The notes under the pieces were generated by a model. That model worked only from the letters and a program-made list of their open reading frames with translations. It was not told where the DNA came from and searched no databases. A program made the translations under genes and the position numbers. A stretch of 64,000 nt of DNA, from contig CAVUOB010000004.1 of the NCBI GenBank assembly GCA_963743035.1, forward strand, positions 1-64,000, given 5' to 3'. Origin of the DNA: PALSA-911 sp963743035. GTDB lineage: Bacteria > Pseudomonadota > Alphaproteobacteria > Acetobacterales > Acetobacteraceae. This document shows positions 27,879 to 36,553 of the stretch, piece by piece (the first letter of the stretch is position 1; each line of letters begins with the position of its first letter).

Positions 27879-28406
27879 ATGGACACCACCCAAACCCCCG
27901 CCGGAAGTCCCGCGCCGAAAAAAATCGGGCTTGGCCGCGGGCGCCGGCTGCTGATCGGCGGCGCGACCGCGTTCGCGCTGGTCGCGGGTGCCGCCGGCGT
28001 CACCAGCGCCTGGGCCCAGCGCCACGGTCCCGATCGCTGGAGCATGGACCAGGGCATCCCCGTGCATCGGATCGAATACCGGGTCGACGGCATGCTGCGC
28101 CGGGTCGGCGCCACCGCCGAACAGCGTGACAAGGTAAGCGCGATCATCGAGGCCGCGGCCAAGGATATCGACCCGATCCGCAAATCCATGTCCGGCACCC
28201 GGGAGCAGATCCGCGACCTGCTCGGCGCCCCGCAGATCGACCGCGCCGCGGTGGAGAAGTTGCGCAGCACGCGCATGGCTGCGATGGACCAGATTTCGCA
28301 GCGCGTGACCAAGGCGATGGAAGACGCGGCGGACGTGCTGACGCCGGAGCAGCGCCAGAAGCTGGCGCAGATGGAGGCGAACCGGAGCGAACATCACAGG
28401 CATTGA
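27879..28406 (+). CDS. Spy/CpxP-like periplasmic protein
   Basis: 175 residues from ATG 27,879, with AGGAGA a few bases upstream. A basic N-terminus and the hydrophobic segment LLIGGATAFALVAGAAGVTS ending AWAQ form a signal peptide or Tat-like leader. The mature part is helical with two LTxxQ-type sites (GATAEQRDKV and VLTPEQRQKL), as in Spy/CpxP chaperones and metal-stress proteins. Between them lies a charged helical region (PIRKSMSGTREQIRDLL). It is followed by a response regulator and histidine kinase on the same strand, with a gap of 34 bases. This suggests an envelope-stress module in which the protein may be target and sensor modulator. Confidence 0.75.
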   Translation: MDTTQTPAGSPAPKKIGLGRGRRLLIGGATAFALVAGAAGVTSAWAQRHGPDRWSMDQGIPVHRIEYRVDGMLRRVGATAEQRDKVSAIIEAAAKDIDPIRKSMSGTREQIRDLLGAPQIDRAAVEKLRSTRMAAMDQISQRVTKAMEDAADVLTPEQRQKLAQMEANRSEHHRH

Positions 28407-28440
28407 CCTCGGTTGAAGCAGCGGCGAGGAACCGGACATC

Positions 28441-29163
28441 ATGGCGCAGCGCATACTGATCATCGACGACGACAGCCGGCTGACCGCCATGCTGGCCGAG
28501 TACCTCGCCGCTGCCGGCTTCAAGGTGGAGGCCCAGCCGACCGCACGCGACGGCCTGGCCGCGCTGCGCCGGCAGGGTAGCGACCTGCTGATCCTGGACC
28601 TGATGCTGCCCGATGCCGACGGGTTCGATGTCTGCCGGCAGATCCGCGCCCTGCCCGACGCGCATGCCGATATTCCCATCCTGATGCTGACCGCGCGCGG
28701 CGAGGAAACGGACCGCGTGGTGGGCCTGGAGATCGGCGCCGACGACTACCTCGCCAAGCCGTTCAGCAGCCGGGAACTGCTCGCCCGGCTGCGCGCGCTG
28801 CTGCGCCGGCGCGGCAGCATCGCCGGCGGGTTGAGTTCGGCACCGGCGGTGATGCGCTTCGGCCAGATGGAGATCGACCGCGGCTCGCGCGCCGTGCAGG
28901 TGGAGGGGCGGGAAGCGCCGATGACCAGCTATCAGTTCGACCTGCTGGTGGCGCTGGCGGAACATGCCGGGCGCGTGCTGAGCCGGGAGCAGTTGATGGA
29001 TCTGGTGAAGGGCGAGGAGCTGGAAGCCTTCGACCGTTCGATCGACGTGCATATTTCCCGCATCCGCGCCTCCATCGAGGCCGATCCGAAGCATCCCCGC
29101 CGCATCCTGACCGTGCGCGGCGCGGGCTATGTGTTCGCGCGCAGCCAGGACGAAGGCGCGTGA
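28441..29163 (+). CDS. OmpR/PhoB-family response regulator
   Basis: 240 residues. The receiver domain has acidic residues Asp9-Asp11, phospho-acceptor Asp53 (LLILDLMLPDADGFD), Thr84 in LMLTA and Lys106 in DDYLAKPF. The winged-helix DNA-binding domain occupies about residues 135-235 (SYQFDLLVALAEHAGRVLSR, EQLMDLVKG, FDRSIDVHISRIRASIE, VRGAGYVFAR). It binds DNA when phosphorylated by the kinase encoded 66 bases downstream and probably controls the preceding Spy-like gene. Confidence 0.95.
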   Translation: MAQRILIIDDDSRLTAMLAEYLAAAGFKVEAQPTARDGLAALRRQGSDLLILDLMLPDADGFDVCRQIRALPDAHADIPILMLTARGEETDRVVGLEIGADDYLAKPFSSRELLARLRALLRRRGSIAGGLSSAPAVMRFGQMEIDRGSRAVQVEGREAPMTSYQFDLLVALAEHAGRVLSREQLMDLVKGEELEAFDRSIDVHISRIRASIEADPKHPRRILTVRGAGYVFARSQDEGA

Positions 29164-29229
29164 CGCCACTTGGCCCGCCGCGATGATCCCACGCAGAGTC
29201 CTCGCGATGATCCCACGCAGAATCCCGCG

Positions 29230-30507
29230 ATGATCGGCCGGCATCTGTTCTGGCGGATCTACCTGACCCTGCTCGCCAGTCTGGCGCTGGCGGCGGTGTT
29301 GATCGCCTTGCTGTGGCAGATGGTGGGCGACACACGGGTGGAAGGCTTTCGCCAGATGCCGGCCCGCCTGCTCGCGGCCGCCATCCCGGTGACGGACGAT
29401 CCCCCCGGCGCCATCCAGGAAGCCGCAGCGCGGGTTGCGCAGGCGATGTCTGGCGATATCACGGTCATCGGCGCGGACGGCCAGGTGCTTGCGGTGTCCG
29501 GCGAGCGGCTGAAACGCGGGGCCCCGCGCGATGAGGACGAATGGGACCGCCCGCCGCCACGCAACGTGCGGGTGTTTCACCTGCCGGATGGCCGCGTGGT
29601 GCTGGCCCGCTTCGATTTCCCCCTGCGACGACCCGGTTGGCACGTGGTGCTGGCAGTGCTGCTGGTGGCCATCGGCGTGGGGATGGCGGCGCTGCCCGTG
29701 GTGGCAAGGCTGACCCACCGGCTGGAACGGCTGCAGCGTGGCATGGAGGAATGGGGCGCGGGCGATCTGTCGGTGCGCGTTCCCGTGCGTGGGCAGGACG
29801 AAATCGCCGCCGTCGCGGCCAGCTTCAACCGCGCCGCCGACCGCATCCAGGCATTGCTGGCCGCGCACCGCTCGCTGCTGGCCAATGCGAGCCATGAGCT
29901 GCGGTCCCCGCTGGCGCGGCTGTCCATGGCCGCCGAGCTCTGGGAACAGGCTCCCTCCCCGTCCCGCCGCGTGGAGATCGAGCAGAACCTGGCCGAGCTC
30001 GACCAGTTGATCGACGAGATCCTGCTGGCCAGCCGGCTCGATCACCCGGAAACCACCCTGGCCGGGAGCGGCAGGCGGGAGCGCGTGGAGCTGCTGGCAC
30101 TGGCGGCCGAGGAAGCCGCGCGCACCGGCGCCAGCGTGGACGGCACGCTGGTGGAGGTGGACGGCGACCCGCGCCTGCTGCGGCGCATGCTACGCAACCT
30201 GCTGGAGAACGCGGCCAAGCACGGCGCGCCGCCGGTGACGGTGGGCGTGGGGCGCAACGAGGCCGGCCAGCCGAGGCTGATCGTGCGCGACGCCGGCGCA
30301 CAGATCCCGGCCAGCGAGCGGGAACGGATCTTCGAGCCGTTCTACCGCCCGACCGGCCGGTCCGAGGGGGCGGGCGGTTGGGGGCTTGGCCTGGCGCTGG
30401 TGCGCCAGATCGCCGAACTGCATGGCGGGCAGGTGCGCTGCGAGGCCTGGCCGGAGGGCGGCACGGCGTTTGTGGTGGAACTGAAGGACGAAGCCGCGAA
30501 GGCCTGA
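29230..30507 (+). CDS. Sensor histidine kinase, CpxA/EnvZ-like
   Basis: 425 residues from ATG 29,230 (MIGRHLFWRIYLTLLASLAL); an in-frame TTG at 29,170 is an alternative. Two membrane helices (about 8-30 and 138-158) bound a periplasmic sensor of about 105 residues. A HAMP domain (about 160-210) precedes the dimerisation box ASHELRSPLARL with His222. The ATPase domain has NLLENAAKHG (N box, about 323), VRDAGAQIP (G1; the usual DxGxGI has Gln-Ile-Pro here) and GWGLGLALV (G2, about 383). It would phosphorylate the upstream regulator in response to an envelope signal. The spacer before it holds three near-repeats of a 24-bp unit (29,179-29,232). Confidence 0.9.
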   Translation: MIGRHLFWRIYLTLLASLALAAVLIALLWQMVGDTRVEGFRQMPARLLAAAIPVTDDPPGAIQEAAARVAQAMSGDITVIGADGQVLAVSGERLKRGAPRDEDEWDRPPPRNVRVFHLPDGRVVLARFDFPLRRPGWHVVLAVLLVAIGVGMAALPVVARLTHRLERLQRGMEEWGAGDLSVRVPVRGQDEIAAVAASFNRAADRIQALLAAHRSLLANASHELRSPLARLSMAAELWEQAPSPSRRVEIEQNLAELDQLIDEILLASRLDHPETTLAGSGRRERVELLALAAEEAARTGASVDGTLVEVDGDPRLLRRMLRNLLENAAKHGAPPVTVGVGRNEAGQPRLIVRDAGAQIPASERERIFEPFYRPTGRSEGAGGWGLGLALVRQIAELHGGQVRCEAWPEGGTAFVVELKDEAAKA

Positions 30508-30654
30508 CCCGATCGCAGTCCGCTGCCGCTGCCCGGTATTGCCCGATTTTCGCGCCGGAATCCGGCAACGCTCGCCAGCCAAGCGCTGGCCATGCTTGCC
30601 TGCCCCGGCCAGAAGTGCTGCAAGCCCCCGATCCTAACCGGAGAGGTGAGTTCC

Positions 30655-32248
30655 ATGGCCGATTCAGACCCTGCCCTCGCCCCGCTGACGGACACGCTGG
30701 CCGCCGAGCGGGTGCTGATTCTGGATTTCGGCAGTCAGGTAACCCAGCTGATCGCCCGGCGCCTGCGCGAGAGCGGCGTCTATTGCGAGATCTGGCCGTT
30801 CAACGCCGACCCCGAGCGCATCCGCGCCTTCGCCCCGCGCGGCATCATCCTGTCCGGCGGCCCCGCCTCGGTCACCGAAGGCGCCGCGCCGCTCGCGCCG
30901 CCGGTGGTGTTCGAGGCCGGCGTGCCCGTGCTCGGCATCTGCTACGGCGAGCAATTGCTCTGCGCCCAGCTCGGCGGCGAGGTGCTCGGCTCCGATCACC
31001 GCGAATTCGGCCGCGCCTTCGTGGACGTGACCGACGATTGCGCGCTGTTCCATGGCGTCTGGCCCAAGGGCGCGCGCGAGCAGGTGTGGATGAGCCACGG
31101 CGACCGCGTGACCCGCCTGCCGCCCGGCTTCCGCGTGGTGGCGACCAGCGAGGGCGCGCCCTTCGCCGCCATCGCCGACGACACGCGCAAATTCTACGGC
31201 GTGCAGTTCCACCCCGAGGTCGTGCACACCCCGCACGGCGCGCAATTGCTGCGCAACTTCACCCATAACGTCGTCGGCCTGTCCGGCGGCTGGACCATGG
31301 CCGGCTTCCGCGACGCCGCAGATCGCCCGCATCCGCGCCCAGGTGGGCGGCGGCCGGGTCATCTGCGGCCTGTCCGGCGGCGTGGACAGCTCGGTCGCCG
31401 CCGTGCTGATCCATGAGGCGATCGGCGACCAGCTCACCTGCATCTTCGTCGACCACGGGTTGCTGCGCCACGGCGAGGCCGACGACGTGGTCGCCACCTT
31501 CCGCGACCGGTTCAACATCCGGCTGGTGCACCGCGATGCCTCCGACCTGTTCCTCGGCGCGCTGGACGGCGTCACCGACCCCGAGCTGAAGCGCAAGACC
31601 ATCGGCCGGCTGTTCATCGAGGTGTTCGAGGAGGAAGCGACAAAAATCGGCGGCGCCGATTTCCTCGCCCAGGGCACGCTGTATCCGGACGTGATCGAGA
31701 GCGTCAGCTTCACCGGCGGCCCCAGCGTCACCATCAAGTCGCACCACAATGTCGGCGGCCTGCCCGAGCGGATGCGCATGCAACTGGTCGAGCCGCTGCG
31801 CGAGCTGTTCAAGGACGAGGTCCGCGTGCTCGGCCGCGAGCTGGACATCCCCGAGATCATCGTCGGCCGCCACCCCTTCCCCGGCCCGGGCCTGGCCATC
31901 CGCATCCCCGGCGCCATCACCCGCGAAAAGGCCGATCTGCTGCGCAAGGTCGACGCGATCTACCTGGAGGAGATCCGCAACGCCGGGCTGTACGACGCGA
32001 TCTGGCAGGCCTTCGCGGTGCTGCTGCCGGTGCGCACCGTCGGCGTGATGGGCGACGGCCGCACCTACGACTTCGCCTGCGCGCTGCGCGCCGTGACCAG
32101 CACCGACGGCATGACCGCGGATGTCTATCCGTTCGACATGGCTTTCCTGAGCCGGGTCTCCAACCGCATCGTCAACGAGGTGCGCGGGATCAACCGGGTC
32201 ACCTACGACATCACCAGCAAGCCGCCGGGGACGATCGAGTGGGAGTGA
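30655..32248 (+). CDS. guaA: GMP synthase (glutamine-hydrolysing), interrupted by one frameshift
   Basis: Starts at ATG 30,655 with GGAGAGG upstream. The glutaminase domain (about 1-205) begins VLILDFGSQVTQLIARRLRE and has the nucleophile loop GICYGEQLL, and His and Glu in VQFHPEVVHT. The ATP-pyrophosphatase domain has the P-loop GLSGGVDSSVAAVLI and IFVDHGLLR. The C-terminal dimerisation domain ends PFDMAFLSRVSNRIVNEVRG and KPPGTIEWE. The enzyme makes GMP from XMP, ATP and glutamine. Removing one base near 31,313 (GACGCCGCAGATC) restores a continuous protein of about 530 residues, the normal GuaA length. Since every catalytic motif is intact and the enzyme is usually essential, a sequence error is the likely cause. 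Confidence 0.92.
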
Positions 32249-32349
32249 TGTTGGCCTAGCCAGGCGGCCCAAAAGCTTATTCCGACGAGCCGGATCGGAT
32301 ATAACTGATGCTGTTCGCCGGCGTGAGCGAACAACAAAGGGAGGAGCGG

Positions 32350-32565
32350 ATGTGCCCACATTGTGCTGATGGCTTAGATCACGGTCTGGCTCGTCGCAGG
32401 CGGGTGTTGCAGCTCCTGGCTCTTATGGAGCATCCAAGCGCGCTTCCAGCGGCGGCGGCATTGCGCATCGGCCAAGAACTCCTGGCTTGGATCGCGCAAG
32501 ACGAGTCCAACTACCGATGCGACCATGTGGTCGCCGTTGAGACCCGGATAGAAGCGGCGGCCTGA
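32350..32565 (+). CDS. Hypothetical small CxxC protein
   Basis: 71 residues from ATG 32,350, behind a strong Shine-Dalgarno (GGGAGGAG). It begins MCPHCADGLDHGLARRRRVL, so a CPHC motif is at the very N-terminus, followed by a helical region (LALMEHPSALPAAAALRIGQ) and a Cys near the end (YRCDHVV). No family recognised. It precedes the M20 gene by 12 bases and has the same lower GC, so the two are probably co-transcribed. Confidence 0.5.
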   Translation: MCPHCADGLDHGLARRRRVLQLLALMEHPSALPAAAALRIGQELLAWIAQDESNYRCDHVVAVETRIEAAA

Positions 32566-32577
32566 CAGGAGACGGTC

Positions 32578-33865
32578 ATGACCACAGACGCACCCGCCGC
32601 AACGCACGCTCTGCCCGGACCGACCGACGACCTTCTCGGCAAGCTTGAGGGCATCTATCGAGACATTCACGCCAATCCAGAACTGTCCATGCAAGAGCAC
32701 CGCACGTCCGGCATCGTCGCTGCATGGTTGCGTGAGCAGGGATACGACGTGACGGAGGGTGTTGGCGGCACGGGCGTTGTCGGATTGCTCCGCAGCGGCG
32801 ATGGTCCGGTCGTGCTGCTGCGCGCCGATATGGACGCGCTGCCGATCAAGGAAAGCACCGGCCTGGCTTACGCGAGCGACAAGACCGGAACCGACCGCTT
32901 CGGCCAGGCTACATCGATCGCCCATTCCTGCGGGCACGATATGCACGTCGCCTGGCTGATGGGGGCGACGCGCATTCTGGCGGAGAATCGGAGCCATGTG
33001 GCGCGGAACGGTGATGGCCGTATTCCAGCCAGGGGAGGAAACCGGCCAGGGCGCCCGCGCCATGATCGAAGACGGCATGGTCAAGCGCTTCCCCAAGCCC
33101 GACGTCACCTTAGCCCAGCATGTGATGCCGCTGTCGGCGGGGCAGATCGGCTGGCGCATCGGGACGATACTATCCGCGGGCGATAGTTGGGAGGTGACGT
33201 TGTTCGGCCGTGGCGCACACGGCTCGATGCCGCAAAAGAGTATCGACCCGGTGGTGATGGCGGCGTCGGCAGTGATGCGCCTGCAAACGGTCGTGTCACG
33301 GGAAGTCGCGATGACCGACTCCGCGGTTGTCACCGTCGGCACAATGAGCGCTGGTATGAATGAAAACGTCATTCCCGACCGGGCGCTGCTTCGCCTGAAT
33401 GTTCGCACATTCAAGGATCAAGTGCGCACTCGGGTGCTGGCCGCGATCAAACGCATCCTGGAAGCGGAAGCTGAGGCTTCGGGCGCGCCGAAACCTCCGG
33501 AATTCTCCGTGCTCAGCGAGTATCCGCTAACCCGCAACGACGAGGCCGCCACTCGAAAGGCGGTGGCCGCTCTCCAACATCGGTTTGGCGCCGAGCGGGT
33601 GGCAGAGATCCCTCCGGCCACGGCGAGCGAGGATTTTGGGCTGTTCGGCGCGGCCTGGGATGTGCCGACCGTTTTCTGGATGATCGGCGGCATTGATCCA
33701 GCCACCTACGCAAATGCTGAAAAGGCGGGCAAGCTGGACGAGCTTCCGGCCAATCACGCTCCCGACTTCGCTCCGGTGCTTCACCCCACTTTGCGGACCG
33801 GCGTCGAAGCAATGCTGGCCGCAGCAGGCGCCTGGATCTGCCAGCCTATTACGAGCGCGGCTTGA
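32578..33865 (+). CDS. M20-family amidohydrolase/peptidase (one frameshift)
   Basis: The N-terminal frame has IHANPELSMQEHRTSGIVAA, LLRADMDALPIKESTGLAYA and SCGHDMHVAWLMGA: metal-binding residues of M20D amidohydrolases. The second frame continues VMAVFQPGEETGQGARAMIE, then the dimerisation domain (GRGAHGSMPQKSIDPVVMAA), TVGTMSAGMNENVIPD and SEDFGLFG near the end. One base removed near 32,993 joins them into about 428 residues, a normal length. Such enzymes hydrolyse N-acyl amino acids (hippurate-hydrolase-like) using two metal ions in the cytoplasm. Base composition is lower in GC than the flanking guaA. Confidence 0.85.
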
Positions 33866-33901
33866 TCGTGGCGGCACCGCACGGAACACGCAGCCTCGGC
33901 C

Positions 33902-34543
33902 ATGCATAGCGCCTTCTTGCAAGGCATGATGAATGTTCTGGACTGGGTCGGAACATTCGTATTCGCCTTGAGCGGCGGACTGCTGGGCGTCCAGAAGCGG
34001 TTCGACTTATTCGGCGTTCTCTTTCTGTCATTTGTCGTGTCGGTCGCTGGCGGCATGATGCGCGACGTTCTGATCGGCGCAGTCCCTCCGGTCGCGATCG
34101 CGGGCATCCATTATTTTGTGATCGCGATGCTCGGCGGCCTGATGACCTTCTATTGGTATCCCAAAGTGGCATCGCTCCAGCGCCAAATACTGTTGCTCGA
34201 TGCGGTTGGTCTTGGTTTGTTTGCGGTCACCGGCACACAAAAGGCGATAGATTATGGCATCAATCCATTGATGGCGGCGATCTTGGGCATGCTGACCGGA
34301 ATCGGCGGCGGGATGACCCGGGATGTCCTCGCCGGAAACATCCCATTCGTTCTGAGAGCCGATCTTTACGCGGTCGCGGCTCTCGCCGGCGGAGCGATCG
34401 TATCGATCGGGCACATCATGAATGTCCCGCCACCCTATCTGATTTTGCTGGGCGCAGTTGTATGCATCTGCCTTCGGATCATGGCCATCTATCATGGTTG
34501 GCGCGCGCCTGTCGCCCGCTGGAGTGACGACAAGGGGACATGA
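33902..34543 (+). CDS. TRIC cation channel family protein (UPF0126/YicG-like)
   Basis: 213 residues with seven hydrophobic segments and two repeats of the family motif: VVSVAGGMMRDVLIGAVPP (about 46-64) and LTGIGGGMTRDVLAGNIPF (about 133-151). The GG[GM]MxRD box is the signature of bacterial TRIC-like channels. It probably forms a trimeric monovalent cation pore in the inner membrane. The gene has an AT-richer codon choice than its right-hand neighbour and lies 36 bases after the M20 gene, suggesting both came in together. Confidence 0.9.
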   Translation: MHSAFLQGMMNVLDWVGTFVFALSGGLLGVQKRFDLFGVLFLSFVVSVAGGMMRDVLIGAVPPVAIAGIHYFVIAMLGGLMTFYWYPKVASLQRQILLLDAVGLGLFAVTGTQKAIDYGINPLMAAILGMLTGIGGGMTRDVLAGNIPFVLRADLYAVAALAGGAIVSIGHIMNVPPPYLILLGAVVCICLRIMAIYHGWRAPVARWSDDKGT

Positions 34544-34606
34544 GCGAGGCCGCGTCGGCTATGCTGGCGGGTTTGGCCCCGCCGGGTAATCGGGTAGGAA
34601 GGGAAC

Positions 34607-34978
34607 ATGGCCCACACGGAATCCGCCACGATCTATGGCATCAAGAACTGCGACACGATGAAGAAGGCCCGCGCCTGGCTCGATGGCCACGGCGTGCCCT
34701 ACGCGTTTCACGATTACAAGGCGGCCGGCATCGATGCTCCGACATTGCAGGGCTGGGCCCGCGCCGTGGGCTGGGAGACGCTGCTGAACCGCGCCGGCAC
34801 CACGTTCCGCAAGCTGGCGGAAACGGACAAGGCCGGGCTGACCGAGGCGAAAGCCATCGCGCTGATGTGCGCCCAGCCTTCCATGATCAAGCGGCCCGTG
34901 CTCGATATCGGCGGCCGGCTGGTCGTGGGCTTCAAGCCTGACATTTACGCGAAGGCGCTCGCCCAGCCGGGGAGCTGA
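34607..34978 (+). CDS. ArsC/Spx-family protein (YffB-like)
   Basis: 123 residues. ATIYGIKNCDTMKKARAWLD is the thioredoxin-like N-terminus of ArsC/Spx-family proteins with a single Cys at about 15. The middle reads WETLLNRAGTTFRKLAETDK and the C-terminus PSMIKRPVLDIGGRLVVGFK with the conserved MIKRPV block. It groups better with YffB-type proteins of unknown reductase activity than with true arsenate reductases, and no ars operon is nearby. It may act as a glutathione-dependent reductase. Confidence 0.85.
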   Translation: MAHTESATIYGIKNCDTMKKARAWLDGHGVPYAFHDYKAAGIDAPTLQGWARAVGWETLLNRAGTTFRKLAETDKAGLTEAKAIALMCAQPSMIKRPVLDIGGRLVVGFKPDIYAKALAQPGS

Positions 34979-35011
34979 CCGCACCCGCCCCCTCGATCAG
35001 GAACGCAGCGA

Positions 35012-36194
35012 ATGAAAGCCATCAAGCCCAGGGGCCGCCAGTTCTTCGCCAATCCCGGCCCCACCAACATCCCCGACAGCGTGCTGCGCGCCATCGACCG
35101 GCCGACGATCGACTTCATGGATCCCGAGTTCGTAGAGGTCTACGAAGCCTGCTTCGCCGGCGTGAAGCGCATCCTGCGGACCGACCGGCATCTGTTCATG
35201 TACTCCGCTTCCGGCCACGGCGCCTGGGAAGCGACGCTGCTGAACTTGTTCTCGCCCGGCGATGCCATCCTGATCCTGGAATCCGGCTATTTTTCCCAGG
35301 AATGGGGCGTCATGGCGGGAAAGCTCGGCCTGGAGGTCCGCAGCATTGCCGCCGATTGGCGCCGCGGCGTGGATGTTGCCGAAGTCGCCGCCGCGCTGAA
35401 GGCCGATACCGGCCATGAAATCCGCGCGGTCTGCGTCGTGCACAACGAAACCTCCACCGGCCTGACCCTGCCGTTGCCGGAGATCCGCGCCGCCCTCGAC
35501 GCCGCCTTGCATCCGGCTTTGTTGCTGGCCGATACCATATCCTCGCTCGGCTCGATCGATTTCCGGATGGACGAATGGCGTGTCGACGGCGTGGTCGGCG
35601 GCAGCCAGAAGGGGCTGATGCTGCCCACCGGCATGAGCTTTACCGGCGTCAGCGACAAGGCGCTGGCCGCGCATCAGCAGGCGCGCCTGGCCCGGCAATA
35701 TTTCGACTGGACGCCGATGCTCGCGCGCCAGCATCACAGCTTCATCGGCACGGTGCCGACCAGTATCTTCTACGGCCTGGCGGAATTGATCCGGCTGATC
35801 GAGGACGAGGGCCTGGAACAGGTCCTCGCCCGCCACCACCGGCTGGCCGAGGCGGTCCGCCGCGCGGTGCGCGTCTGGAGCGGCAATGACGGGCCGCAAT
35901 TGTTCTGCACCGACCCGGGCCGGGTTTCAGAACTCCGTCACCGCCGTGTGGATGCCGGACGGACACGACGCGGAGGCCGTGCGGGCCACGGCGCGGAACC
36001 GGTTCAACGTCTCGCTCGGCGGCGGGTTGGGCAGGCTCGGCGGGCGGATGTTCCGGATCGGCCATCTGGGCGATCTGAACGAGCCGATGGTGCTGGGCAC
36101 GCTCGGTGCGGTGGAACTCAGCCTGCGGCTGAACCAGGTCCCGCATGGCAAGGGCGGCGTGGACGCGGCGATGGATTTTCTTGCCGCCGGTTGA
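35012..36194 (+). CDS. Class V aminotransferase, alanine-glyoxylate/serine-glyoxylate type (one frameshift)
   Basis: Begins MKAIKPRGRQFFANPGPTNI and contains YSASGHGAWEATLLNLFSPG (PLP phosphate loop), LLADTISSLGSIDFRMDEW (Asp that holds the pyridine) and the PLP Lys in VVGGSQKGLMLPTG. The C-terminus, NRFNVSLGGGLGRLGGRMFR then IGHLGDLNEPMV, is in the +1 frame. One base removed near 35,922 joins the two at TDPGRVS to SVTAVWMPDGHDAEAV, giving about 393 residues. The family moves amino groups between serine or alanine and glyoxylate. Its neighbours give no firm clue to the substrate. Confidence 0.85.
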
Positions 36195-36217
36195 TCTGCC
36201 GGGCGGATGATTATCCG

Positions 36218-36240
36218 GCGGCGCGTTCGTAACGCGCCGC
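36218..36240 (+). terminator. Perfect 10-bp hairpin after the aminotransferase
   Basis: GCGGCGCGTT pairs with AACGCGCCGC around a CGT loop, 24 bases after the aminotransferase stop. There is no strong T-run after it. Confidence 0.55.
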
Positions 36241-36323
36241 TTCCGGCCGGCCTACCGAACGGAAACGATTCGTTCTTGCCACGAACCCTGGCCCAGGCCT
36301 AACAATCCCCCACCGACCGCCTC

Positions 36324-36359
36324 GAGACATCGTACGAGACATCGTACGACACATCGTAC
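36324..36359. repeat. Three tandem 12-bp repeats upstream of the symporter operon
   Basis: GAGACATCGTAC, GAGACATCGTAC and GACACATCGTAC follow each other at 36,324-36,335, 36,336-36,347 and 36,348-36,359. They end 14 bases before the ATG of the DUF3311 gene, next to its ribosome binding site (GGGGGAG). The place suggests an operator or translation-control site. Confidence 0.85.
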
Positions 36360-36373
36360 TGGGGGAGTTGGCC

Positions 36374-36553
36374 ATGATCCTGTTGCTTCTGTTGCCGTTC
36401 ATCGGGTTGCTCTGGGTGCCGTTCTACAACCAGGCGACGCCAGAGCTGTTCGGGTTTCCCTTCTTCTACTGGTATCAGATCGCCTGGGTGCCGATCAGCT
36501 CGCTGCTCACCTACATCGTGTGGCGCCGCATGCGCCGGGACGATGACCCATGA
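36374..36553 (+). CDS. DUF3311 small membrane protein, symporter partner
   Basis: 59 residues from ATG 36,374: MILLLLLPFIGLLWVPFYNQ, then PFFYWYQIAWVPISSLLTYI and a basic end VWRRMRRDDDP. Two membrane helices with the WVPFYN and FYWYQ blocks match DUF3311 proteins, which are usually encoded just before sodium:solute symporters and act as their small accessory subunit. The stop overlaps the symporter start (ATGA). Confidence 0.85.
   Translation: MILLLLLPFIGLLWVPFYNQATPELFGFPFFYWYQIAWVPISSLLTYIVWRRMRRDDDP

Noticed and set aside
34607..34978. Arsenate reductase of an arsenic-resistance operon
   Set aside because: The MIKRPV and single-Cys pattern fits YffB-like proteins better, and there is no arsB, acr3 or arsR gene close by.
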